This document shows positions 1-7,494 of a stretch of 37,332 bases of DNA, piece by piece (positions within the stretch are counted from its first letter, which is position 1; each line of letters opens with the position of its first letter). The notes below the pieces were generated by a model. It saw only the letters and a list, made by a program, of their open reading frames with translations, searched no databases and was not told the origin of the DNA. Origin of the DNA: Bacteroidota bacterium (GTDB lineage Bacteria; Bacteroidota; Bacteroidia; Cytophagales; Cyclobacteriaceae); NCBI GenBank assembly GCA_024280115.1, contig JAJRQT010000158.1:1-37332 (forward strand), given 5' to 3'. The position numbers were made by a program, and so were the translations under genes.

Positions 1-535
1 CATCAATAATTTTGATTTCATTGTCTTGAAATACTTCCTTCTCAATTTTATTTTCATCTTTAAGCGGTGATTTCTCAATAGGCTCTGCAGATGTCAATAT
101 CGGGGCACTGGTCTTTTTTCCCTCTTCGGGTTTTGGGTGGATTACATTCGAAATAGACATTTTATTCGAGAAATTTTTAACTTCTCCCAGGTCTTCCTTT
201 TTTTGATTGCCTGCTTCATTTTCCGTAATCGTCAATCCTTCATCTTTATCTGATTCAAATTGATCAACAATTTGCTTATCAACTAACACATTTTCGTCCA
301 TATTCAGCGCTACAGATTGTTCCTTTCTTGCCGCTTGGTCATTCAATAGACTATAGCTTATAAACCCAACAGTAGAGATTAAAATCACAGAAGCTGCAAT
401 CGCCAGTCTTTTACCCCACAACTTTAATCTGTTTGTTTGGAGTTTTCCTTCAATTTGCCCCCATGCTCCAGGAGTTGGATTTATCTCTTGTTTTGAGAGC
501 TGATCCCTGAATAATTTATCAAGCCTATTTTCCAT
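1..535 (-). CDS. Membrane-anchored partner of the ECF sigma factor (5' part, runs off the window)
   Basis: The reading frame opens at an ATG at 535 (MENRLDKLFRDQL...) and stays open to base 1, so only about 178 N-terminal residues are visible. A short cytoplasmic N-terminus with a PTPGAW motif (residues 20-25) is followed by one membrane segment at about residues 43-62, then a charged, lysine- and glutamate-rich region outside the membrane. The start overlaps the end of the upstream sigma factor gene by 11 bp, which implies translational coupling. This layout is typical of anti-sigma-like or outer-membrane-beta-barrel-precursor proteins that sit next to ECF sigma factors in Bacteroidota; the distal domain, which would decide between these, is outside the window. 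The role as sigma partner is inferred from position. Confidence 0.75.
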   Translation of the reverse strand, partial: MENRLDKLFRDQLSKQEINPTPGAWGQIEGKLQTNRLKLWGKRLAIAASVILISTVGFISYSLLNDQAARKEQSVALNMDENVLVDKQIVDQFESDKDEGLTITENEAGNQKKEDLGEVKNFSNKMSISNVIHPKPEEGKKTSAPILTSAEPIEKSPLKDENKIEKEVFQDNEIKIID

Positions 536-1112
536 CTTGATTAATACTTTTTTGTTCCAATATTTTCTCTGATTCCAACAACTTATTTTGCAAATGCATC
601 CTTGCCCTGCTCAACTGTGATTTCGAAGTATTTTCACTAACCCCAAGAAGCTCACTGATTTCCTTATGGGAATATCCTTCAATAGCATATAGATTGAAAA
701 TGGTTCTGTAACCACTTGCTAATTCATCTACCATTTTTAATAAATCTTTCACTTCCAATCCGGTTGAAATTTTGTCATAATCCGGTTCCTTATCTGCAGC
801 TTCAATATCCATCTCCAGGTACATAGATTTATTTTTTCTAATGTATCCCAAAGCTTCATTGATCATGATCCGTTTCATCCACCCTTCAAAACTTCCTTTT
901 CCTTCAAACAAACCTATCTTGGTGAATACTTTCATAAAACCTCTGATCATCACATCTTCCGCTTCATGGTCACCTTTGATGTACCTCCTGCACAATCCCA
1001 ACATGGAAGGAGCATATTTATCATAAAGCGTGCGCTGTGCTTTAGCATTTTGCTTCCTACAAGCTTTGATCAGGTCAGTTTCAGATGTTGACTTTTGAAT
1101 TTGAAGCTTCAT
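525..1112 (-). CDS. ECF RNA polymerase sigma factor
   Basis: A 195-residue sigma-70 family ECF factor, expected to direct RNA polymerase to a small set of promoters. Region 2 lies at about residues 24-95 (YDKYAPSMLGLCRRYI, then the GDHEAEDVMIRGFMKVF stretch that contacts core polymerase and the -10 element). Region 4 lies at about 124-178, with the helix-turn-helix SHKEISELLGVSENTSKSQL. There is no region 1.1 or 3, as expected for ECF factors. The ATG at 1112 is the only reasonable start. The 3' end overlaps the membrane protein gene by 11 bp, so the two form one transcript with the partner probably holding the sigma factor at the membrane. The signal and the regulon cannot be read from the sequence. 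Confidence 0.92.
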   Translation of the reverse strand: MKLQIQKSTSETDLIKACRKQNAKAQRTLYDKYAPSMLGLCRRYIKGDHEAEDVMIRGFMKVFTKIGLFEGKGSFEGWMKRIMINEALGYIRKNKSMYLEMDIEAADKEPDYDKISTGLEVKDLLKMVDELASGYRTIFNLYAIEGYSHKEISELLGVSENTSKSQLSRARMHLQNKLLESEKILEQKSINQDGK

Positions 1113-1341
1113 TTAATTGTCGTCCACTCAGTAGATGCAAAACTCAGTTTGGGGGTTGCATCACTAATTTATATTTTTTGAAATATTCTTGAAATATGGT
1201 TTAACCATTTCATTTTATGTTTTAAAGGTTTCAGGTTCAAAGTTCATATGAATTTTCTATGTAAATAGAGAATAATCCAATCCCGACCGGGAATCAGGCA
1301 GCAATTATTATTTCCAGCTACGAATTACAAAGCAACCTTGA

Positions 1342-1497
1342 ACTGTGAACTATTCAACCCTGAACTATTTTAAATTTATTAATAAAAAGCTTTATAGTTA
1401 ACCGGTATTTGAATTTCGGTGAATTTATTGTCATGAACGGTCACAGGGTTTATAAAACTTTCTACATCAAATCTATTGCCGAATATGCCTTTTTCCC
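1342..1497. repeat. Duplicated segment, copy 1 (decayed)
   Basis: This stretch matches 3069-3224 without any gap over the first 138 bases, with about 120 identical positions by direct reading (offset 1727). It covers the 3' end of a small lipoprotein gene and its downstream flank. The fatty acid hydroxylase gene and the Crp/Fnr remnant lie between the two copies. Confidence 0.8.
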
Positions 1498-1500
1498 CTT
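1379..1500 (-). pseudogene. 3' remnant of a small lipoprotein gene (paralogue of the gene at 3106-3567)
   Basis: The last 34 codons, ending in TEIQIPVNYKAFY, match the end of the intact lipoprotein at 3106-3567 (TEIQIQVNCKAFY). The shared part also includes the NRFD and INPVTV words. Upstream of about 1500 the frame no longer resembles that protein and runs instead into a hairpin-bearing intergenic repeat, so signal peptide, lipobox and most of the domain are missing. The open frame continues to 1651 but I see no sign that it is a real protein. This is best read as the leftover of a duplication. Confidence 0.7.
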
Positions 1501-1519
1501 GGAGTAGTAAACATGATTC

Positions 1520-1590
1520 CTTCTCAACCACACCGTGCAACCTCATGCTACGAAGGAATGACGGAAGGAAAAAAGAATCGTCATTCCTGA
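1520..1590. repeat. Hairpin-bearing intergenic repeat
   Basis: Two perfect 10-base inverted arms, AGGAATGACG at 1554-1563 and CGTCATTCCT at 1579-1588, enclose a 15-base loop. The adjoining text (CACACCGTGCAACCTCATGC, 1530-1549) resembles short interspersed sequences common between Bacteroidota genes, from memory rather than a search. It abuts the broken end of the lipoprotein remnant. Confidence 0.45.
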
Positions 1591-1724
1591 GAAGAGCAAT
1601 GTAGTGGAATGCGATCAACAGAATTATAGAAATAATGTGTAGCTGGGTCATTCAGATTTCTGCATATTTTTAAGTATTTATCAATAGATATAAAACAAAC
1701 ATTACCCCACGAGGTTCAATATAT

Positions 1725-2603
1725 TCAGCCCGTTTCCTTTCTGAAGCCAAATAATTCCTGTGGTAAAAACTTCTTAGGAAATTTATCCATCCCTGGGAAT
1801 CCTAATTTTATGTCTCTGCCATCGTGAGGAATCAGGGCGGTCCCAAAAATATAGTCCCACAAACTGAGTGAAATGCCAAAATTTATTCCGTATTTCCTGT
1901 CAGCAGGCATGTCATAGGCATGATGCCAGATGTGCATAGCCGGGTTGTTGAAAATATATTTAAGGGGGCCAAGGTTGAATGAAAAATTGGAATGATTGAA
2001 ATGACCAATACTCAGGCCAATAATGTACACTATGAAAAAATCATCAATCCCAAATCCGATCATGGCAAAAGGCACATATTCAGCTAAACGATACACAATG
2101 GTTTCCATCCAATGATATCTCAAATGAGCCGCAAAACCCATCTGCTCTACGCTATGATGAACTTTGTGAAATTCCCACAATACAGGGCTCCAGTGCAACA
2201 GCCGATGTACCCACCACTGAATGAAATCGCGTGCAATAAACATGGCCAGCAATTGTACCCAGACTGCCCAAGAACCGATTTTTATGGCTACCAGATTTGT
2301 GATTCCAAATACTCCGAGAAAATCATTAAACAGAGCCACAAATACATCGGAAGCTGCATTGTAAATAATCAGGGAGAAAAGGAAAAAATTAAAAAACATA
2401 TAAAACAGGTCGAGCCAAAAGTCTTTTCTGAATTTAGCCTGGTCCTTGCGCCAGGGTTTGATTAACTCCAAAGCAAAGAAAAACAAACTCACCCCAATCA
2501 GCCAATAAAAATAATTTCTTAAATGAGGATGAGTGACCTCATGCCATAAATAATTGGCATAACCCTGATAACCATCTGCAAATATTTGGATATATCTTTC
2601 CAT
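1725..2603 (-). CDS. Membrane fatty acid hydroxylase / sterol desaturase family protein
   Basis: A 292-residue integral membrane di-iron enzyme of the fatty acid hydroxylase superfamily, which uses oxygen to hydroxylate or desaturate lipid substrates. The histidine clusters that bind the two irons are all visible: HRLLH at 133-137, HKVHH at 146-150, HFNH at 201-204 and HIWHH at 224-228. Hydrophobic segments lie at about 31-47, 66-82, 104-124 and 176-200. The length is normal for the family. The start codon at 2603 is an ATG. The gene stands alone, with a hairpin just upstream separating it from the Crp/Fnr remnant. The substrate (sterol, carotenoid, ornithine lipid or fatty acid) cannot be told from sequence. 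Confidence 0.9.
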   Translation of the reverse strand: MERYIQIFADGYQGYANYLWHEVTHPHLRNYFYWLIGVSLFFFALELIKPWRKDQAKFRKDFWLDLFYMFFNFFLFSLIIYNAASDVFVALFNDFLGVFGITNLVAIKIGSWAVWVQLLAMFIARDFIQWWVHRLLHWSPVLWEFHKVHHSVEQMGFAAHLRYHWMETIVYRLAEYVPFAMIGFGIDDFFIVYIIGLSIGHFNHSNFSFNLGPLKYIFNNPAMHIWHHAYDMPADRKYGINFGISLSLWDYIFGTALIPHDGRDIKLGFPGMDKFPKKFLPQELFGFRKETG

Positions 2604-2626
2604 CTGTTTTTTCGTGTAAATAAAGT

Positions 2627-2656
2627 AAAACCCACCTTCTATGAAGGTGAGTTTTT
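2627..2656 (-). terminator. Hairpin, probable terminator after the Crp/Fnr remnant
   Basis: A perfect 7-bp stem (CACCTTC at 2633-2639 and GAAGGTG at 2643-2649) with a three-base loop. It is flanked by T-runs in both directions (four on the minus strand, five on the plus strand), so it could act both ways. It lies just after the remnant's ancestral stop codon and before the hydroxylase start. Confidence 0.6.
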
Positions 2657-2675
2657 AATGAAGGCTTTGTACCGA

Positions 2676-3049
2676 TTATTTATCAAAATCACTTATAAAT
2701 TGCCAAACACTCAGGTCATTCAATTTAATTTTTTTTTGCTTAACATCAACAATATTTTCCTTGTTAAAAGAAGAAAGACTCTAAATACATTTGACTGAGT
2801 CATATTTGAAAGCCCGGCCAGATATGATCGCTTTAAAGTAACATTTAAATCTCCAGTATTCGGATGTGTTCCGTAATTATCATTAATCAGAAGCAATGCC
2901 TCAGCAAGACGTGCCCGAATATGCTTTTGAGTAAGGTTTATCAAACAATCACCAGGTCTCATTAAATCATGAGCAAATGATACCATGATTTTAAATGCTA
3001 AGTTTTTTACGTCAAACATAGATATGAGCGTCCGCTTTTTATTGGTCAC
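2676..3049 (-). pseudogene. Crp/Fnr family regulator, C-terminal remnant with a frameshift
   Basis: The minus strand encodes the DNA-binding half of a Crp/Fnr protein: the dimer-helix end LINLTQKHIRARLAEALLLI, then a helix-turn-helix with GLSNMTQSNVFRV. After VFRV the frame breaks. Shifting by one base at about 2779-2790 restores a typical ending (FNKENIVDVKQKKIKLNDL..., stopping at TAA 2676-2678), so one base appears to be missing from the run reading AGAGTCTTTCTTC. The N-terminal cyclic-nucleotide-like domain (about 110-120 residues) is absent: upstream of about 3030 the sequence is unrelated and merges with the lipoprotein downstream flank. As it stands the frame stops at 2720. A working regulator is unlikely. 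Confidence 0.8.
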
Positions 3050-3068
3050 AAGACCAACAAAGGAACGG

Positions 3069-3224
3069 ACTGTGAACTATTTAACCCTGAACTATTTTAA
3101 AATTATCAATAAAAAGCTTTACAATTTACCTGTATTTGAATTTCGGTGAAATTATTGGCATAAACGGTCACGGGATTTATATAATTATCGCCATCAAATC
3201 TATTGGCGAAATAACCGTCTTTTT
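3069..3224. repeat. Duplicated segment, copy 2 (in the intact gene)
   Basis: Partner of the segment at 1342-1497, in the same orientation. Here it forms the downstream flank and the last 40 or so codons of the lipoprotein gene 3106-3567, whose frame is intact. Confidence 0.8.
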
Positions 3225-3567
3225 CCATTGTAAATATTGAATATTTCCCCGGAGGTAATTTCACTTTGAAAGTACCGTCTTTTCTTGATTTTAATCTATA
3301 TACTAACTCTCCATTTATTGATTTATAAAATGCGCCGCCTGCGCTTAATGCATCTTGTTGCTTAACTGCCTTGAAAATATAAATGTCCCTTTCTATTGGA
3401 ACGCCTTTAACCCTTTCTGCATAGCTAGTATCGCCGATGGTTGGCATCAGATTTCCTTCAAGCCACCTCACTTGTCCAATAATGCCCTGGTTCCCAGTAC
3501 CGCTTATTTTATTTATACATCCGAATAATAAGGATAATGATAAGAGAATAAGTGGTAATTTTTCCAT
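3106..3567 (-). CDS. Small lipoprotein with carboxypeptidase-regulatory-like fold
   Basis: The ATG at 3567 is chosen because it gives a clean lipoprotein signal, MEKLPLILLSLSLLFGC, with the lipid-bearing cysteine at residue 17. The open frame extends 15 codons further upstream but without a signal-like start. The mature part (about 136 residues) ends in a pattern of the carboxypeptidase-regulatory-like/Ig-type fold: GTFKVKLPPGKYSIFTMEKD, then TVYANNFTEIQIQV. Such domains are usually structural or binding modules at the outer membrane. The product has no obvious catalytic motif and I do not recognise a specific function. It is divergent to htpG, with 143 bp between the starts. Its 3' end is duplicated at 1342-1497. 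Confidence 0.7.
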   Translation of the reverse strand: MEKLPLILLSLSLLFGCINKISGTGNQGIIGQVRWLEGNLMPTIGDTSYAERVKGVPIERDIYIFKAVKQQDALSAGGAFYKSINGELVYRLKSRKDGTFKVKLPPGKYSIFTMEKDGYFANRFDGDNYINPVTVYANNFTEIQIQVNCKAFY

Positions 3568-3710
3568 AGCTACAGAGCCATTAAAATGACAGAAATTACA
3601 ATTTCGTGACAAGGTGTCAGATTGATGATAATGAAATTAACTAAAAAATCATTGGAATGAAATTTGTCTATAGTGCGGTATTTGATGTTTGAAATAAAAA
3701 AATAAAGATA

Positions 3711-5612
3711 ATGCAAGAAAAAGGCACAATTTCAATCCACACCGAAAACATATTCCCGATCATTAAGAAATTTCTCTATTCGGATCATGAGATCTTTTTA
3801 AGGTAAATTGTTTCTAATTCGGTAGATGCAACAAAAAAATTACAAAGATTGGCCTCCATTGGCGAATTTAAAGGTGAGCTTGGAGAGCAAAAAGTAGAGA
3901 TCAAGGTTAATAAGAAAGCTAAAACCATAACCGTTAGCGACAACGGTATTGGTATGACAGCCGAAGAAATAAAAAAATATATTAACCAGATCGCATTTTC
4001 CGGCGCTTCAGAATTTATTGAAAAATATAAAGAAAAAGGAGATGAATCCCAGATCATCGGTATGTTTGGGCTCGGATTCTATTCTGCATTTATGGTTTCT
4101 GAAAAGGTGGAAATCATTACTAAATCTTATCAGGATGACGCTGAGTCCGTGAGGTGGATTTGTGATGGAAGTACTGAATTCGAAATCTCTAAAGGAAAGA
4201 GGAAAGAGATCGGTACAGATGTTATTCTACATATCGATAAGGATAATAAAGATTTCCTGGAGGATTATAAAGTTAGGGAAATCCTGAATAAATACTGTAA
4301 GTTCCTGCCTGTTCCAATTGTCTTCGGCGAAAAAGAAGAAAACCTAAAAGACGATAAGGGCGAGGATATTAAGGATAAAGACGATAAGCCAAAAACAAAA
4401 AAAGTTGATGATGTAATCAACAATCCCACGCCAATATGGACAAAATCTCCCAGTGAGCTGAAGGATGAAGATTATCTGGCTTTTTATAAGGAATTGTATC
4501 CTTTTTCAGAAGATCCGTTATTCTGGATTCACCTGAATGTGGATTATCCATTCAACCTGACAGGAATACTTTATTTCCCAAAAATCAAAAATGAGCTGGA
4601 ACTCAATAAAAATAAAATTCAGCTTTATTCCAGACAGGTTTTCATTACGGATGAAGTGAAAGATATCGTCCCTGAGTTTTTAATGCTGCTTCATGGCATC
4701 ATCGATTCACCGGATATACCATTAAATGTTTCGAGAAGTTTTCTCCAGGCTGACGCAAATGTAAAGAAAATCAATAGTCACATCACCAAAAAGGTTGCGG
4801 ATAAGCTTGGTGAGTTATTCAAAAAAGACCGTCCGGCATTTGAAAAGAAATGGGAAAGTCTGAACCTGTTTGTGAAGTACGGCATTATTGCAGATGAAAA
4901 ATTCTATGAAAAAGCCAACAAATTCACGCTGCTCGAAAATGTGGATGGAAAATTATTTACACTTGACGAGTATAAAAAGCAAATTGAAGTTAATCAGAAG
5001 GATAAGGATGGTAGTGTTGTTCATATTTACTCAACCAGCACTGATCAGCAAGATGCATATATTCAATCTGCAAAAAATAAGGCTTACGATGTATTAAAAT
5101 TTGAAGGTCCGCTGGACAATCATTTTATAAACTCTATGGAAATGAAACTTGAAAAAACCAAGTGGAAAAGAGTAGATGCCGACATTGTAGATAAATTGGT
5201 TGAAAAGGATGAGAAAAGCGAAAGCGCTCTTTCCAAAGATGACGAGGAAAAGGTGAAAAAGATTTTCGAAGAGGCCATCAACGATAAAAACTACACCGTT
5301 CAATTAGAGGCTTTGGCGCCGGATGAACTCCCGGTCACGATGATTCTTCCGGAATTTATGAGAAGGATGAAAGACATGCAAAAAATGGGAGGAGGATCAC
5401 CATATATGATGATGGGCGATATGCCGGATCAGTTCAACGCAGTGATTAATACAAACCATCCGATGGTCTCTAAAATCCTGAATACAAAAGAAGAAAAAGA
5501 TCAAAAAGGACTTGCAACGCAGGCTTATGAGTTGGGGTTGCTGTCGCAGAATCTTTTGACAGGAAACAAACTGACCAACTTCATCAAAAGAAGTGTTGAT
5601 CTGTTGGGGTAA
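3711..5612 (+). pseudogene. htpG: Molecular chaperone HtpG (Hsp90), interrupted by an in-frame stop codon
   Basis: Read from the ATG at 3711, the frame starts [20 protein letters not shown] and reaches SDHEIFLR, then hits TAA at 3804-3806 and continues IVSNSVDATKKLQRLASIGEF. The family consensus here is FLREL(I/V)SN, so the stop replaces glutamate codon 32, one base change from GAA. In yeast Hsp90 the equivalent residue is Glu33, the ATPase base. The remaining 601 codons are intact: DNGIGM (codons 77-82), the lid glycine motif GMFGLGFYSAFMV (from codon 117), middle domain and C-terminal dimerisation domain, for a normal total length. A restart at TTG 3849 would lack the first nucleotide-binding helices. 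This may be a nonsense mutation, recoding or a base-call error; a functional protein from the text as given is unlikely. Confidence 0.88.
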
Positions 5613-5622
5613 ATAAAAATAT

Positions 5623-5655
5623 ACACCTGTCAGGTTTCCAAAACCTGACGGGTGT
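5623..5655. terminator. Long hairpin between convergent htpG and GroES-like genes
   Basis: A 15-bp stem closes on a three-base loop: ACACCTGTCAGGTTT at 5623-5637 and AAACCTGACGGGTGT at 5641-5655, with a single T-G pair. It lies 10 bp after the htpG stop and 8 bp before the end of the opposite gene, so it can serve both transcripts. It lacks a long T-run, so its action as a classical terminator is not certain. Confidence 0.6.
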
Positions 5656-5663
5656 AATACATA

Positions 5664-6044
5664 TTATTCAAAAATATCTTCTTCCCTTTCCAACATCAGG
5701 ATTGATGATTGAGGCACGATATAATATTTTTCATCCTGGTAGATGACTTCGAATGCCCCTTTTTGTAAAAAAATCGCAAGATCTCCCTCTCTCGCCTGAA
5801 GCGGTACATATTTCACATTTTCGTCCTTATCCTTCCATGGTTCATCTTCCTCCATTGGAAGTGGAATCGGATATCCCGGACCTGCTTTCATGATATAACC
5901 TGTTTGAATTTGTTCTTTTTCCTGAACTCCGGGAGGTAAATACAATCCGCTCTTTGTTCTATCCTGGTTCTTTTTAGGTTTTATCAAAACTCTATCGCCA
6001 ACAACAATGAGTTTTTTAAATTTATTATCAGCCGTCAATTCCAT
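5664..6044 (-). CDS. GroES-family co-chaperone
   Basis: A 126-residue protein with a chaperonin-10 fold. The motif VGDRVLIKPKKNQDRTKSGL (from about residue 15) is the classic start of the domain, with the mobile loop that contacts GroEL at TKSGLYLPPG, followed by QTGYIMKAGPG and a C-terminal VIYQDEKYYIVPQSSIL strand pair. It is longer than true GroES (about 95 residues) because of an acidic insert (EEDEPWKDKDE). The ATG at 6044 is preferred over a TTG at 6062 because of the A- and G-rich leader before it. There is no groEL beside it, so it is probably a second GroES-like protein rather than the main one. It converges with htpG. Confidence 0.82.
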   Translation of the reverse strand: MELTADNKFKKLIVVGDRVLIKPKKNQDRTKSGLYLPPGVQEKEQIQTGYIMKAGPGYPIPLPMEEDEPWKDKDENVKYVPLQAREGDLAIFLQKGAFEVIYQDEKYYIVPQSSILMLEREEDIFE

Positions 6045-6105
6045 AATTCCCACTTTTTTCAATACAAAATTACACTATTGTTTTAAAACTCCTTCACTTT
6101 CAGCA

Positions 6106-7449
6106 TCAATCGTTTGCCCTGTCAAGCAAACGCTGATCGATCACCTTGGTTGCTTTGGCGCCGAGTTCTTTCAAATTACCCACCCTGGATATTAGATTTC
6201 CTTTTCCGTCAGAAAGCTTATTCATAGCTAAGTCATAGTTCTTTTTGGTAGTATTCAGGTTTTCGCCAACCTTGATGAGGTCATCTGTAAAAGCTTTGAA
6301 TTTGTCGTATAGTTGCCCCCCTTGCCTGGCGATTTCCAGGGCATTTCGATTTTGATTTTCCTGCCGCCAAATACTCGCGATGGTTCTCAAGGTTGCGATT
6401 AATGTTGACGGGCTCACAATCACAATATTTTTATCATAGGCGTCATTAAACAATTCTGCATCATTTTGCACGGCCAGGCTGAAAGCTGGTTCTATCGGCA
6501 TAAAAAGTAGTACAAAATCCAGGGATCCTATTTCATAGATACTCTGATAGTTTTTATCACTCAGACCTTTGATGTGTGATCTTATGGATAATAGATGGTT
6601 TTTCACCTCTATTTTCTGCTGGTGATCATCCTCGCTGCTGATGTATTTTTCGTAAGCTGTGAGCGATACCTTGGAGTCAATGATGATATTTTTCTGTTCC
6701 GGTAATTTAATAATTACATCCGGTTGTAGCCGCTTTCCTTCTTCATTGGTCATAGAGACCTGAACCTCGTATTGTTCACCTTTGACCAAACCAGATTTTT
6801 CCAGAATGGATTCTAAAATAAATTCACCCCAATTACCCTGTGTCTTCGATTCTCCTTTTAGCGCTTTAGTCAGATTCTCTGCTTCCTTCGTAATTTTAAT
6901 ATTGAGTTCCTTTAGTCCAGATATCTGCTCTTTCAAGGCAGAATTCCGGGCTATACTTTCCTTGTTTGTCTGCTCTACCTTCTTTTCAAACTCAACGATT
7001 CTATCTTTGAGTGGATTTAGAATATCCTTAAGATTGACCTTATTCTGATCTGTGAATTTCTTTGTTTTCTCCTCGAGTATTTCATTGGCCAGGTTTTTAA
7101 ACTGAATCTGAAACTTTTCTTGCAGTGACTCAATATCCTTTTTCTGATCATCAAGTTTTTGATTGAGGTTTTTTAGTTCTTCTGTTCTTGTGGCCAACAG
7201 ATTAGAAAAATTTCCTGATTTGTCTCGTTCTACGTTTAATTCTTCCTTCAGCACACTGGATTCCTCCAGTAAATTTTCAATTTTCCCTTCTGCAAGTTTC
7301 AAGTTTACCTCAAGTTCATTCTTTTGATCTTCAAGTGCTGCAATCTCATCGGCACTTAAAGGATATTTACTTTTATTATAAAAATAAAAAACCAGCCATG
7401 TAGCTATACATCCGGTGAGTAAACCTGAAAATAAGTATATAATATCCAT
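6106..7449 (-). CDS. rmuC: DNA recombination protein RmuC
   Basis: A 447-residue protein of the RmuC family, which limits inversions at short inverted repeats and is related to the PD-(D/E)XK nucleases. It has an N-terminal membrane anchor (residues 3-23), a long coiled coil (about 33-195) and the RmuC domain (about 200-430). The domain shows QGNWGEFILESILEKSGL, then QPDVIIKLPEQKNIIIDSK, where the aspartates and the DSK lysine match the nuclease-like core. The length is normal. The ATG at 7449 starts directly at the membrane anchor. It stands between the GroES-like gene and the sulfatase, all on the minus strand, but with gaps of 40-60 bp and no obvious functional link. Confidence 0.93.
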   Translation of the reverse strand: MDIIYLFSGLLTGCIATWLVFYFYNKSKYPLSADEIAALEDQKNELEVNLKLAEGKIENLLEESSVLKEELNVERDKSGNFSNLLATRTEELKNLNQKLDDQKKDIESLQEKFQIQFKNLANEILEEKTKKFTDQNKVNLKDILNPLKDRIVEFEKKVEQTNKESIARNSALKEQISGLKELNIKITKEAENLTKALKGESKTQGNWGEFILESILEKSGLVKGEQYEVQVSMTNEEGKRLQPDVIIKLPEQKNIIIDSKVSLTAYEKYISSEDDHQQKIEVKNHLLSIRSHIKGLSDKNYQSIYEIGSLDFVLLFMPIEPAFSLAVQNDAELFNDAYDKNIVIVSPSTLIATLRTIASIWRQENQNRNALEIARQGGQLYDKFKAFTDDLIKVGENLNTTKKNYDLAMNKLSDGKGNLISRVGNLKELGAKATKVIDQRLLDRAND

Positions 7450-7494
7450 ATTTTAAAGAATTGCGAGGGAGATAATAAAATGCAAATAAAAGTT

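Noticed and set aside
1379..1651. 90-residue protein across the whole open frame
   Set aside because: Only the last third resembles a protein (the lipoprotein tail); the rest runs through a hairpin repeat and reads as repeat-derived text.
3804..3806. Programmed recoding of the htpG TAA
   Set aside because: Known bacterial recoding to selenocysteine or pyrrolysine uses TGA or TAG, and I see no specific downstream structure; mutation or sequence error is simpler.
3849..5612. HtpG protein starting at TTG 3849
   Set aside because: The frame upstream of it encodes the normal HtpG N-terminus up to a single TAA. TTG lies inside the conserved LQRLASIGEF segment and has no start context, so it is an artefact of the stop codon.
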